Virus record (IMG/VR): IMGVR_UViG_3300035701_000088
Coordinates: 1-41,792 of that record
Reading direction: 5' to 3' (one strand)
DNA length: 41,792 bases
Origin: a virus
The position numbers and the translations under genes were made by a program. Shown here one piece after another: positions 7,124 to 15,755 of the stretch. The notes under the pieces are model-generated. The model was not told where the DNA came from. It ran no database searches and worked only from the letters and a program-made list of their open reading frames with translations. Numbering within the stretch: the first letter of the stretch is position 1; each line of letters begins with the position of its first letter.

Positions 7124-7137
7124 CTCGGGGCCCCGAG
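7124..7137. other. GC-rich perfect 14-bp palindrome before the small terminase gene
   Basis: CTCGGGGCCCCGAG is a perfect inverted repeat in otherwise AT-rich DNA, located between the TATAAT box and the SD (AAGGTG) of the terminase gene. It could be an operator, a leader hairpin, or part of the packaging recognition site, which often lies beside terS. Confidence 0.6.
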
Positions 7138-7151
7138 CAAGGTGATTTATT

Positions 7152-7679
7152 ATGAAATTAAAAAGAACTTTACGAGAAAGAAAATTTATTAAAGCATATA
7201 TTGAGAATAATGGAAATGCAACCGAAGCATATTTAATTATAAATCCTAAAACTGAAAGAGAGAGAGCCAGAGAATATGGTTATAGAATGTTACAAAAAGT
7301 TGACATTTCAATTGCTGAACTTTTAAATGAAATGGGCATAACCGATGCTTATCTTAATCAAAAATTAAACGAAGGACTTGAAGCTACAAAGGTTGTTTCT
7401 GTTATACCAATAAGATCCAAAGAAGCACAACCTAATTCTCCTGACTTACCTAATGCTAATTCGAGAAATGTAGAATTTGTTGATGTAGAAGATTATCCGA
7501 CAAGACATAAATATTTAGATATGGCTTATAAACTAAAAGATAAATACCCCACCGAAAAAAAGAACATAGATTTGAATGTTCAAGGTTCATTAGAAGTCAA
7601 TAGTGAACTCGATAAGAAGTTAGCTCAATTAGATATTAAAGACCTTATAAAATTAAGTAAATTAAATGCAGATAAATGA
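7152..7679 (+). CDS. terS: Terminase small subunit
   Basis: A 175-residue protein with the family's N-terminal DNA-binding pattern: LRERKFIKAYIENNGNATEAY (helix-turn-helix) and a C-terminal DIKDLIKLSKL helix. It recognises the packaging start on concatemeric DNA and recruits the large subunit. Gene order (small subunit, then large subunit overlapping by 14 bp) supports the call. SD AAGGTG precedes the ATG. Confidence 0.85.
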   Translation: MKLKRTLRERKFIKAYIENNGNATEAYLIINPKTERERAREYGYRMLQKVDISIAELLNEMGITDAYLNQKLNEGLEATKVVSVIPIRSKEAQPNSPDLPNANSRNVEFVDVEDYPTRHKYLDMAYKLKDKYPTEKKNIDLNVQGSLEVNSELDKKLAQLDIKDLIKLSKLNADK

Positions 7680-9087
7680 GATTAATTATATTCGGGAACG
7701 TGCCAGAATAGTATTAGCCAGAAAATTCTTTTGGCATTTTTGCCTATATATGGATGAAGATTTCTTTATCCGGCGACAGAAAATATTAAAACCGCAGGCC
7801 GAAGCATTGCAATTAGTATCCGAAGGTAAAATATTACATCTTGGTATATGCGACCCGCCGCGGACCGGGAAGAGTTATATCATCTCATTATGGTGTGCTT
7901 GGGAATTAGGCAACAAACCAACTGGTTGTATTATGAGGAATAGTTGCTCAGATACACTTGCAGAAGATTTTAGTTATGACATTAGAGGCTGGATTGCCGG
8001 GAGTATTAAGTATAAACAAATATTCCCGAATATGGAATTAAGTAAGGATAAGCATAGAATTGATAACTGGGCGGTTACATTAGCCGATAAGAACTCTTAT
8101 TTCTGCGCCGGTGTGGGCGGGACAATAATCGGTAAGGGTTGCAATTTAGCAGCTATAATTGACGATTCGATTAAAAATATAGATGAGGCTTTGTCCGAAC
8201 CGGTCCTTGAAAAGAAATGGAAATGGTATACCGCAACACATAAATCACGATTAGAAAGTGGTTGTCCTGAAATATTCATCAATACCCGCTGGAGCAGGCG
8301 GGATATATTCGGCAGGTTGGATGCACGAGGATTTTTTGATCCGGAGAATGGCGGAAAGAAAATTATCATTGCCGCACTCGACGAGAATGGTGAAAGTTTC
8401 TGTCCTGACGTAAAGACTACTAAAGAATTACTTGAAGTCAAGAATATGACCGACGAAATGATATGGCAGGCGGAATACCAGCAGAACCCGATTGAAGCAG
8501 AAGGGATATTATTACCGATAGAACAGTTGAAGCGGTTTACTCTTGATGAATTATTAGCCAATAAAGAAACAAGAGAAGTAAAAGCACCTGACGGAATTAG
8601 GGGTAGGGTTGACACAGCAGAAGAAGGAACTGATTACTTTTGCTCGGTAGTTGCCTTTATTTATGGCAATAAGGTTTATATCGTTGATGTTATTTTTACG
8701 CAAGAAGGCACAGAAATCACAGAACCTAAGCTGGCACAGCAATTAATTGACTGGCATGTAGAAATAACAGTAATTGAATCAAACTTTGGTGGTAAATCCT
8801 TTGCTCGAGGTGTAAAGAAAATATTAGTAGAGAAAGATAATAGATGTTTAGTAAAGACAAAGGTTACCACAAGAAATAAGGAAACAAGGATATTAATGAA
8901 AGCGGCCTATATCAAAGAATACTTTGTTTTTAGGAGTGATTATAAAGCGGGTAGTGATTATGATAAATTTATGATTAACCTTACCAGTTATATGAAAGCA
9001 GGAACCAGCGTTCATGATGACGCTCCCGATACAGTAACAGCACTGGCTGAAGATATCGAACGTCCGGCAATTTGTTTTTTAAAGTAA
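7666..9087 (+). CDS. terL: Terminase large subunit
   Basis: 473 residues, normal length. The ATPase domain has Walker A PPRTGKS (residues 64-70) and Walker B AAIIDD (162-167). The C-terminal RNase H-like nuclease shows Asp316 (GRVDTAEE), Glu371 (VIESNFGG) and the DDAPD cluster (451-455). It is the packaging motor that cuts concatemers and drives DNA into the head through the portal. Start ATG lies within the end of terS. Confidence 0.95.
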   Translation: MQINEINYIRERARIVLARKFFWHFCLYMDEDFFIRRQKILKPQAEALQLVSEGKILHLGICDPPRTGKSYIISLWCAWELGNKPTGCIMRNSCSDTLAEDFSYDIRGWIAGSIKYKQIFPNMELSKDKHRIDNWAVTLADKNSYFCAGVGGTIIGKGCNLAAIIDDSIKNIDEALSEPVLEKKWKWYTATHKSRLESGCPEIFINTRWSRRDIFGRLDARGFFDPENGGKKIIIAALDENGESFCPDVKTTKELLEVKNMTDEMIWQAEYQQNPIEAEGILLPIEQLKRFTLDELLANKETREVKAPDGIRGRVDTAEEGTDYFCSVVAFIYGNKVYIVDVIFTQEGTEITEPKLAQQLIDWHVEITVIESNFGGKSFARGVKKILVEKDNRCLVKTKVTTRNKETRILMKAAYIKEYFVFRSDYKAGSDYDKFMINLTSYMKAGTSVHDDAPDTVTALAEDIERPAICFLK

Positions 9088-9108
9088 ATTTATAAAGGAA
9101 GTGGTTTT

Positions 9109-10605
9109 ATGTTAAATGAGATTCTACAAAAAATTCAATCAGGTTCATTTTCTAAGGAAGAAATTTTAAAAGACCTCATTAAGGATGATTTAGAGAGCGA
9201 TATAAAAAAGAGAATGGCTGAAGGGGTGGCCTATTATGGTAACGAACCTGACATATTAGATGAGGATTTCCGAAAATATAATGTTGAAGGGATAGCTTAT
9301 ATTGATTATACCAAAAGCAATAGACATATCACTAATAATTTCCAAAAACTATTAGTTGATCAGAAGGCCTCTTACATTATAGGAAATCCGATAGTAATTG
9401 ATTTTCAAAATGAGAATGTATCTGATGAAGAAAAAGAAACGGCCATTAATGATGTTGATAATATACTAGGCGAATCCTTTGAAGATACTATAAACGATTG
9501 GATTGTAGGAACGTCTAATAAAGCCTGGGAAATAGTGCATATTTTTATAGATGATGAAGGTAATTTTAAATATGAGATCGTTCCTTCAGAGCAGATTATC
9601 CCCATATATGATACCACTCACGAAAAACAAATTAATCAAGTTATCCGCTATTATGAAGTTACTCATATTGACAAAGTATCAAAACAAAAATCAATACGTT
9701 ATGCTGTTGAATGGTGGACTGCAATAGATGTAACCTATTATTTACAGAACGATAAAGGTGATTATGAACTTAATGTCAATTATGACCCGAATCCCGCACC
9801 TCACTTCCTTACCTATAACACTAGTAATGAAAATACAAAACAAGGGCAGGGTTGGGATAAAGTACCATTTATATTGCTTTCTAATAATTCAAAACAAACT
9901 ACAGATTTAGAACCGATTAAACGATATATTGATGCTTACGATGCAGTTACTTCGGGATTCTTAAACGATATTTCCGACATTCAAACTGCTATCTGGATTT
10001 TAAAAGGTTACGAGGGAACTGACTTATCCGAATTTATGCAAAACTTAATAAAATTTAAGGCCATTAAACTTGATGCTGACGAACATGCTGGGGCGGCACC
10101 GGAACGATTAGAGATACCAGTTGAAGCTCGCAAGGTTATATTAGCACTACTCGACGATAAGATATATTCTATCGGGCAGGGTGTTGACCTTAATAAATTA
10201 GTAGCCAATACTTCTGGGGTAGCACTAAAAATTTTATTTACTGGGCTTGATATGAAGGCAAATACACTGATCCGCAAACTGAAAAAATCTTTTGAAGAAT
10301 TAATATGGTTTGTATGTGAATATATTAACCGAACCGAAAAGCAGATTTATGATTATAAGGATTTTGGATTTATAATTAATAAATCGACTATCTATAATAT
10401 TGCTGAACTATGTCAAAATATTGTAGTAATGAGTCCCTTTATGAGCAAACAAACCGCAGTAGCAAATAACCCATTTGTCGAAGACGTAAAAGCTGAGATA
10501 GAGCAAATGGATAGAGAGAAGGCTGACGAAATAGATGCTTATGGTGGAAGTATAGGAAAGGAGAATAATGAAGAAGAACCGGAAGGAAACCCAGAAGAAG
10601 TTTGA
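9109..10605 (+). CDS. Portal protein, SPP1 gp6 type
   Basis: 498 residues, typical length. Characteristic segments include RMAEGVAYYGNEPDI, NRHITNNFQKLLVDQKASYI followed by IGNPI, IVPSEQIIPIYD, and GFLNDISDIQTAIWILKGY. Twelve copies form the ring at one head vertex that is the DNA channel and terminase docking site. Position after the large terminase is canonical. The acidic Glu/Asn-rich tail overlaps the next gene. Confidence 0.9.
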   Translation: MLNEILQKIQSGSFSKEEILKDLIKDDLESDIKKRMAEGVAYYGNEPDILDEDFRKYNVEGIAYIDYTKSNRHITNNFQKLLVDQKASYIIGNPIVIDFQNENVSDEEKETAINDVDNILGESFEDTINDWIVGTSNKAWEIVHIFIDDEGNFKYEIVPSEQIIPIYDTTHEKQINQVIRYYEVTHIDKVSKQKSIRYAVEWWTAIDVTYYLQNDKGDYELNVNYDPNPAPHFLTYNTSNENTKQGQGWDKVPFILLSNNSKQTTDLEPIKRYIDAYDAVTSGFLNDISDIQTAIWILKGYEGTDLSEFMQNLIKFKAIKLDADEHAGAAPERLEIPVEARKVILALLDDKIYSIGQGVDLNKLVANTSGVALKILFTGLDMKANTLIRKLKKSFEELIWFVCEYINRTEKQIYDYKDFGFIINKSTIYNIAELCQNIVVMSPFMSKQTAVANNPFVEDVKAEIEQMDREKADEIDAYGGSIGKENNEEEPEGNPEEV

Positions 10606-10912
10606 GAAGATTAGAATTGTATCAAGTAATTTTAAGATTACTTATCATGATGTTGTAAGAGATGAGGACGGAAAATTATTAGAAGGTCAAATAGTAGAGG
10701 CAAAAAAAGAAATATTAATAGATAAAAATTTAGATTACCAGACAACATTACAAGTAATTTTGCATGAAGCTATGCACGGGATAAAATGGGAAATGTGTTT
10801 TGACATAAAAGACGAAAATATAAATACTCAACTTACTACAGGAGTTACCTGTTTCATTCGGGATAATCCAGAATTTATTATGGAGTATATGAGAGTGTTA
10901 AATGGGAAATAA
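10568..10912 (+). CDS. Putative zinc metallopeptidase (HEXXH)
   Basis: 114 residues with HEAMH at 66-70, preceded by TLQVILHE-type helix, the signature of gluzincin peptidases. The preceding segment ITYHDVVRDEDG...GQIVEAKKEILID resembles a small phage family related to ImmA/IrrE peptidases. Substrate unknown; it could process a head protein or a host regulator. Its start lies inside the end of the portal gene in another frame, after GGAAAGGAG. Confidence 0.65.
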   Translation: MKKNRKETQKKFEKIRIVSSNFKITYHDVVRDEDGKLLEGQIVEAKKEILIDKNLDYQTTLQVILHEAMHGIKWEMCFDIKDENINTQLTTGVTCFIRDNPEFIMEYMRVLNGK

Positions 10913-11060
10913 TATTATACAAATAAGAAATCCTCGTTCAGGATATTATATTAAAATAGACAGGAGCAAAGGTAAAATAATTTCACACAAAAAGACAGAG
11001 GGAGCTTATAAAAATATTCCTATAGTTAAAAAGGATGATAATGAACCAAACTGTATTTAA
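10902..11060 (+). CDS. Small conserved-looking phage protein (52 aa)
   Basis: ATG at 10902 lies inside the end of the metallopeptidase gene. The product reads IQIRNPRSGYYIKIDRSKG then IISHKKTEGAYKNIPI, a sequence type seen as a short gene near the minor head genes of other phages. Function unknown. It overlaps the next gene by about 20 bases, consistent with a tightly coupled head operon. Confidence 0.6.
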   Translation: MGNNIIQIRNPRSGYYIKIDRSKGKIISHKKTEGAYKNIPIVKKDDNEPNCI

Positions 11061-11952
11061 TACTTATTGGCAAAAGAGAATTATACTCAGGGCATCTAAA
11101 TATTGGCAAAATACTAAAAATGTATCTAAAGCGATACAAAAGGTCTATGTCCAGAATTATAATCAATTACAAAAAGAAGTGGCCTATCTCTACGAGAAAT
11201 TTATGAAAACTGGGAAGGGCGCTTATAAGGCAACTTATATAAAGCAATTAATGACTGATATAGATCCTAATCTAATAGATTTATTTATGAAGCAAAATAA
11301 AGAGATGAAGGTATTATTCGGTGATACTTATCAGAATGAATTTTATAATTCTATATTTGATTTAGGTAAGGGTGGAATGAAGTTTTCTTTTACTCCTTTA
11401 AATTCTAAAGCACTTCAGAAAGTATTAACCTATCCCTGGAGTGGTGCAGGATTTTCGGATAGGCTCTGGGAAAACAAATCTAAACTTTATTATAATTTAA
11501 AGCAGACACTAACACAAGGCTTGATACAGGGGCAGGATTTTGGCACGATGACCCGCAATTTAGCCGGTAGAATGGATGTATCCTATAAGCAGGCCAATGT
11601 ATTAGTGCGGACAGAAACTCAACACTTCATGAATCAAGCTCATAAAGATACTTATGAGGAAGCGGAGATAGAGGAATATATTTTTTCTGCTGCATTTGAA
11701 GAGGGTACTTGTGAAGAATGCGGGGCGCTTGATGGCCAAACATTTTTATTATCGGAAGCTATCGTTGGAAAAAATTATCCGTTAATCCATCCTAATTGTA
11801 GATGTGATACGATTCCTGCTCTTGGCCAAAGTAGAACTGGCACAAGAAGCGCTAAAATTGGTGATGAGTGGGTAGAAGTACCTGAAACTATGACCTTTAA
11901 AGAATGGAAGGATAAAAACGAGTTGGCGTATTTGAATCCGCTTGCAAGTTAG
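11041..11952 (+). CDS. Minor head protein, SPP1 gp7 / Mu F type
   Basis: 303 residues from the ATG at 11041, which has AAAAGG at proper distance; ATG 11035 is also possible. The C-terminal half is diagnostic: VLVRTETQHFMNQA, then FEEGTCEECGALDGQTF and YPLIHPNCRCDTIP. This family associates with the portal and is needed for head morphogenesis and DNA ejection. Order portal, minor head, scaffold, capsid is standard. Confidence 0.9.
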   Translation: MNQTVFNTYWQKRIILRASKYWQNTKNVSKAIQKVYVQNYNQLQKEVAYLYEKFMKTGKGAYKATYIKQLMTDIDPNLIDLFMKQNKEMKVLFGDTYQNEFYNSIFDLGKGGMKFSFTPLNSKALQKVLTYPWSGAGFSDRLWENKSKLYYNLKQTLTQGLIQGQDFGTMTRNLAGRMDVSYKQANVLVRTETQHFMNQAHKDTYEEAEIEEYIFSAAFEEGTCEECGALDGQTFLLSEAIVGKNYPLIHPNCRCDTIPALGQSRTGTRSAKIGDEWVEVPETMTFKEWKDKNELAYLNPLAS

Positions 11953-11966
11953 TATATAATATTAAT

Positions 11967-12173
11967 ATGGCTATACGTGATCCGAAATATGGTAAGCAAA
12001 TAGTTTATTATGATTGTGATATTAAGGCGGTTACTTCCGCACTTGACCCTGATGATACTTTTTATTATTATAAAGATAAGTATATCGGGACTTTAAGAAT
12101 GTCTTGTAAAAATGGGCAAGTTGGAATTAGTTTTAGTTTTGATGAAAAATTTATAGATAATAAAAATATTTGA
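11967..12173 (+). CDS. Small protein of unknown function (68 aa)
   Basis: Short frame after the minor head gene, with predicted beta strands (KQIVYYDCDI, TFYYYKDKYIGTLRM). No clear SD is seen before the ATG. No family is recognised. Its stop codon overlaps the -35 box of the promoter at 12170. Confidence 0.45.
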   Translation: MAIRDPKYGKQIVYYDCDIKAVTSALDPDDTFYYYKDKYIGTLRMSCKNGQVGISFSFDEKFIDNKNI

Positions 12174-12198
12174 CATTATAATTTAAGTTTAGTATAAT
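12170..12198 (+). promoter_or_regulatory. Perfect consensus sigma-70 promoter
   Basis: TTGACA (12170-12175), exactly 17 nt, and TATAAT (12193-12198). Transcription should begin near 12205. This is the best promoter in the window and lies inside the head operon. The first feature in its transcript is the hairpin at 12223-12284, then the 12307, scaffold and capsid genes. Confidence 0.85.
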
Positions 12199-12222
12199 AA
12201 ATAAATAAAATTGAATATTTGT

Positions 12223-12284
12223 AGAGCTCCAAGAGAGCCAGTTTACAGAATGTAAAAAGCATTCTTGACTGGCTCTTTTTTTTT
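12223..12284 (+). terminator. Hairpin with nine-U tract: attenuator or small-RNA terminator
   Basis: AGAGCCAGT (12234-12242) pairs perfectly with ACTGGCTCT (12268-12276) and is followed by nine T residues. Inside, AGAATG can pair with CATTCT, or alternatively TTTACA (12242-12247) with TGTAAA (12251-12256); the two inner pairings exclude each other. With the promoter at 12170 it would give an RNA of about 80 nt, or act as an attenuator for the scaffold and capsid genes. It resembles the hairpin at 7062-7108 in sequence. Confidence 0.75.
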
Positions 12285-12306
12285 GTTTATAAGGAGATAA
12301 TTTATT

Positions 12307-12537
12307 ATGCCTTTTTCAAATGAGCACAGTTGCCGAATTAAGAATCCTGATTTATTTGAACAGAATAGTTTCAGAAGAATTAAAGAAGGTAGATTATCTA
12401 TTATTATAGGTAAATTAAAAGGACAAGATAAAACTACAACACAGGCTTATAGATATTCAACAGAAGATTGGACTGAAGAAGAGGCAAAAAAGAATTGTGA
12501 AAAATATGGTGGGGAATTTCATCCTGCTAAGAAATAA
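12307..12537 (+). CDS. Small phage protein of the PFSNEHSCRI type (76 aa)
   Basis: Begins MPFSNEHSCRIKNPDLFEQ followed by FRRIKEGRLSIIIGKLKG and TQAYRYSTEDWTEEEAKKNC. This sequence pattern is frequent in phage head regions, alone or beside capsid protease domains, and its role is not established. Start has an AAGGAG SD. It is the first gene after the attenuator-like hairpin. Confidence 0.7.
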   Translation: MPFSNEHSCRIKNPDLFEQNSFRRIKEGRLSIIIGKLKGQDKTTTQAYRYSTEDWTEEEAKKNCEKYGGEFHPAKK

Positions 12538-12629
12538 TCGGGTCAGTCTAAAAGCTCAAGACCTTAAAAAATGAGGCAATCAAAGGTAGGCGGGTAACCT
12601 ATTCAAAACCTAATTGAAAGGAGTTAATA

Positions 12630-13265
12630 ATGTCAGAAATCTTAAAAGAATTACTCGGGGATCTTTACACAGAAGAAATTGGAAAGAAAGTTGGTGACAA
12701 AAAGCTAATAATCTTAGACGAAGGAAAGTATATCCCGATTGAAAAGTTCAATGCAAAATTGGAAGAAATCAAACAGCAAAAAGAAATGATAGATGACAAC
12801 AAGAAGCAGTTGAAGGATTTGGAGAAAAAGGCAAAAGGAAACGAAGAACTTGAAAAGTCAATAAAAGACTTGAGAGCGGAAAACGAAAAGAAAGATGTTG
12901 ATTATCAAATAACCATTACAGCACAAAAAAAAGATTTTGCCGTCCAATCTGCTATCAAAGAATCGCAAGGGAAGAATGTAAAAGCTATTAAGGCATTGCT
13001 GGATATGGAAAAAATAACGGTTGATGATACTGGGATAACTGGACTTTCCGACCAACTAAAAGTACTTAAGGAATCAGATGCCTATTTATTCGGGGAAGAT
13101 AAGATTGTCGGGATACCTGGACATATACCGGAAAGTGAAAAAGGCAGTCCTAAACCAGAAAATTTAGAAACCCAATTAAAAGAGGCACAGACTAAAGGGG
13201 ATCAATTGGCAGTTGTATCCCTGATTAGAAAAATTGCTGAAGTTGAAGCTGCCAAAAATAAATAA
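12630..13265 (+). CDS. Capsid scaffolding protein, GP20 type
   Basis: 211 residues, mostly a charged coiled coil (about 40-110: KLEEIKQQKEMIDDNKKQLK, DLRAENEKKDVDYQ), then a helical segment with VQSAIKESQGKN and a Pro-rich acidic tail. This fits the phage minor structural protein GP20 / scaffold family located directly before the capsid gene. It would template procapsid assembly and then be lost. SD AAAGGAG. Confidence 0.8.
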   Translation: MSEILKELLGDLYTEEIGKKVGDKKLIILDEGKYIPIEKFNAKLEEIKQQKEMIDDNKKQLKDLEKKAKGNEELEKSIKDLRAENEKKDVDYQITITAQKKDFAVQSAIKESQGKNVKAIKALLDMEKITVDDTGITGLSDQLKVLKESDAYLFGEDKIVGIPGHIPESEKGSPKPENLETQLKEAQTKGDQLAVVSLIRKIAEVEAAKNK

Positions 13266-13288
13266 AAAATTAAGGAGATGTTTATAAA

Positions 13289-14221
13289 ATGGCAATAGGT
13301 TACCGTGCTGCCCTGCCGAATTACGCAGGGACATTATTTACTGCTTCGAGAGAACAGACACCATTTTTATCGATGATAGGGGGTATTAATGGTGCAAAAG
13401 TTTCACAATCTTTGAGTTTCCCTATCTCAAGTCAATATGCTCTAACTGGGGTTGCTGCTCCAGCTATTACTGAGACTGCTGCTGCTGCTGGACCACCTGC
13501 TCCTAAGAATTTTACCAGAGGACAAGTTTATAATTCCGTGCAGATATTCCAGGAAGGGATACAAATTTCCTATGTCGTGCAATCTACTATGGCTCAAATG
13601 AGTGGACTTAATATTGCTGGATCAGTCAACAATATATCTGATGAAAAAGATTTTCAGATTATGTTAAGTCTCCAAAAAATAGCGAGAGATGTAGATTATT
13701 GTTTCTTGCATGGTACTAAGGTTGATTATGTTGATCATACTACCGCATTTGCTACTGCAGGAATTGTTACTTCTATAACTTCCAGCACTACTGCAGAGGG
13801 TGGACTTACCCTGACTAAAGCACTATTCAATGCTGCTTTAATCGATGCCTGGGGAAATGGTGCAAAATTTGTTAGACCGGTTATTTTCTGTGGAGCATTC
13901 AATAAGACCAAATTTTCTGACATCTATGGTTATGCTCCTGAAGATAGAAATTATGGTGGATTAAATATTAAGACCATTGAAACTGATTTCGGAGTTATGG
14001 GTATTGTTTTAGAACCTCATTTAACTTCTTCGGTTATATTAGTGGCTGATTTATCGGTATGCAGTCCTGTATTTTGTAACATACCAGGTAAACCAGAATT
14101 ATTCTATGAGGATCTTGCTAAATCTGGAGCTGCAGAGAATGGTCAAATTTTCGGAATGTTAGGTCTTGATTACGGTCCGGAATGGATGCATTTCACTATG
14201 ACTGGGTTGGCGACAGCCTAA
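13289..14221 (+). CDS. Major capsid protein, SU10 / DUF5309 type
   Basis: 310 residues. The N-terminus, LPNYAGTLFTASREQTPFLS then MIGGINGAK, is characteristic of the SU10-like major capsid family (HK97 fold), and the C-terminus has FGMLGLDYGPEWMHFTM. Ala/Thr/Gly-rich composition and higher GC than neighbouring early genes fit a highly expressed structural protein. SD AAGGAGATG. It follows the scaffold, as expected. Confidence 0.85.
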   Translation: MAIGYRAALPNYAGTLFTASREQTPFLSMIGGINGAKVSQSLSFPISSQYALTGVAAPAITETAAAAGPPAPKNFTRGQVYNSVQIFQEGIQISYVVQSTMAQMSGLNIAGSVNNISDEKDFQIMLSLQKIARDVDYCFLHGTKVDYVDHTTAFATAGIVTSITSSTTAEGGLTLTKALFNAALIDAWGNGAKFVRPVIFCGAFNKTKFSDIYGYAPEDRNYGGLNIKTIETDFGVMGIVLEPHLTSSVILVADLSVCSPVFCNIPGKPELFYEDLAKSGAAENGQIFGMLGLDYGPEWMHFTMTGLATA

Positions 14222-14237
14222 AAGGAGATGAACCAAT

Positions 14238-15038
14238 ATGGGTATTAAATATGATGAAATTAGAGAAACTCATTTGAGAGATACTCTTAAAGGTGTGGGC
14301 GATAATAGTGTATATCTTTGGGTATCTAAAAATGGTGATGATACTAATGGCACTGGTTCATTCAACGCTCCCTATAAAACTATAACCAAAGCAATGGCAA
14401 TGGTTACTACTACCAGAAAAATCATAATGGTAATGCCTGGCGAATATTCTGAAGCTGCAATAACGTGGTCAGATGTAAATGGAGTTCAATTAATAGGTGC
14501 TTTTGGTGAAGTATTTGTTTATTTAACAACTGCTGCAACTACTCCAGTTATAACCATACATCCGGCAGTTTCAAGTGCAAACTGGGAAGCAACTTTAAAA
14601 AACATTGAGATTGAATCTGATTTTAATGCAGGGGTATGTTTAAGTGTAGATAGTACTCACCTAACTAAGAAGATGCTCGTTTATCTGAATGATGTTCAAT
14701 TGTCAACAAAGAATGTTACTGATAGTTCTTTGGTAATTGTAAATGCTGGGACTTCTTCGATTAAAGCATATTGTACTGGCACTTATCAAACCTGGGAAGG
14801 TCTGGTAGATTTTACTGCAAAGCATGTAGATGACAGACTACGTATCTATGGTTACAGAATAATAGGAACTGTAACTATGAATGAGGCTGTAGCAGCTGAA
14901 CTTACGCTTATTAGTGTAGGTATCGCAGCAGACCCGACTGTAGATTCTGCTACTCTATATTCTTTAATTAATTGTTGGCACGAATCAGATGCGAACCCGA
15001 ATGTATATACTACACACGTAGATGAATTTTCACAATAA
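14238..15038 (+). CDS. Beta-helix-like (DUF1565 type) virion protein next to the capsid gene
   Basis: 266 residues. Residues about 26-60 read YLWVSKNGDDTNGTGSF, APYKTITKAM, the opening of DUF1565 / pectin-lyase-like beta-helices, followed by alternating short strands. No catalytic residues can be assigned. Its place right after the capsid gene, with strong SD AAAGGAGATG and a terminator after it, suggests a head decoration or head fiber protein. The same opening motif occurs in the exported protein at 29741. Function is inferred from position. Confidence 0.6.
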   Translation: MGIKYDEIRETHLRDTLKGVGDNSVYLWVSKNGDDTNGTGSFNAPYKTITKAMAMVTTTRKIIMVMPGEYSEAAITWSDVNGVQLIGAFGEVFVYLTTAATTPVITIHPAVSSANWEATLKNIEIESDFNAGVCLSVDSTHLTKKMLVYLNDVQLSTKNVTDSSLVIVNAGTSSIKAYCTGTYQTWEGLVDFTAKHVDDRLRIYGYRIIGTVTMNEAVAAELTLISVGIAADPTVDSATLYSLINCWHESDANPNVYTTHVDEFSQ

Positions 15039-15049
15039 ATAAAAAGGTT

Positions 15050-15081
15050 TTGGGGTATCCTTTTAAAAACCCCAATTTTTT
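15050..15081 (+). terminator. Rho-independent terminator
   Basis: TTGGGG (15050-15055) pairs with CCCCAA (15070-15075), followed by six T residues. It lies just after the beta-helix gene and before the SD of the next gene, so it would reduce transcription from head into tail genes. Confidence 0.7.
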
Positions 15082-15095
15082 AGAAAGGAGGAGAT

Positions 15096-15440
15096 ATGAG
15101 GAAACTTGATTTAAAGAATTATACTTACTCAGTGAAGGATCAGCAGGGGGTTACCCGATTACTTCCTTATCAATTTAAGGATGTTTTGGTTAATGTGATA
15201 ACTCATACCAGTTTAGGACTAAACGGACCCGAACTATTAGATATTAATGAGGTAGCAGAGAAAATTGAAAAGGCGAATATGGAAGTTATTTTGACTGATG
15301 TTGATTATCATAAAATAATTGATAATCTCAAAAGGTTTAGGGGTTTTAGCAAGGTTGACATTCAATTCCTGAAACGAATATACGATTGCCCAGAGATACC
15401 TGATGATGGTATGCAAGTTATTAAATTTAGTGAAAATTAA
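15096..15440 (+). CDS. Phage protein of unknown function (114 aa)
   Basis: SD AAAGGAGG precedes the ATG. N-terminal LDLKNYTYSVKDQQGV, TRLLPYQFKDVLVNVI then helices with DVDYHKIIDNLKRFRGF. It resembles small phage proteins found after the capsid gene but no function is known to me. Position suggests a head-tail accessory protein. Confidence 0.6.
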   Translation: MRKLDLKNYTYSVKDQQGVTRLLPYQFKDVLVNVITHTSLGLNGPELLDINEVAEKIEKANMEVILTDVDYHKIIDNLKRFRGFSKVDIQFLKRIYDCPEIPDDGMQVIKFSEN

Positions 15441-15455
15441 GAAAGGAGGAAAAAT

Positions 15456-15740
15456 ATGGTAGATAAAGAGATTAAAGAAGAGGTTAAAAATATTAAAGTA
15501 TTTGGTTCAGGTAGATTAATTAATCCTGAAACTGGTGAATACTTCGTTAGATTTGATGGCAATGGTGAAGCATTAGTAAGTAAGGAAGAAGCACAGACTA
15601 TTAAAAAATATCATAAACAGGTTAGATTTGTAGGACAAAAAGAGAAACCATTTAAACCAGTTGGCTCGAATATGATAAATCTTACCAAGCCAAAATCTTT
15701 TAACGATGTAAAAGTTGGATTCAAAATTCCCGATAAATAA
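15456..15740 (+). CDS. Small protein of unknown function (94 aa)
   Basis: SD AAAGGAGGA precedes the ATG. Charged N-terminus, then FGSGRLINPETGEYFVRFDG, a beta-rich pattern, and a basic C-terminus (KPFKPVGSNMINLTKPKSF). No family is recognised. Part of the head-to-tail block. Confidence 0.55.
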   Translation: MVDKEIKEEVKNIKVFGSGRLINPETGEYFVRFDGNGEALVSKEEAQTIKKYHKQVRFVGQKEKPFKPVGSNMINLTKPKSFNDVKVGFKIPDK

Positions 15741-15755
15741 GGAGATGTAAATGTT

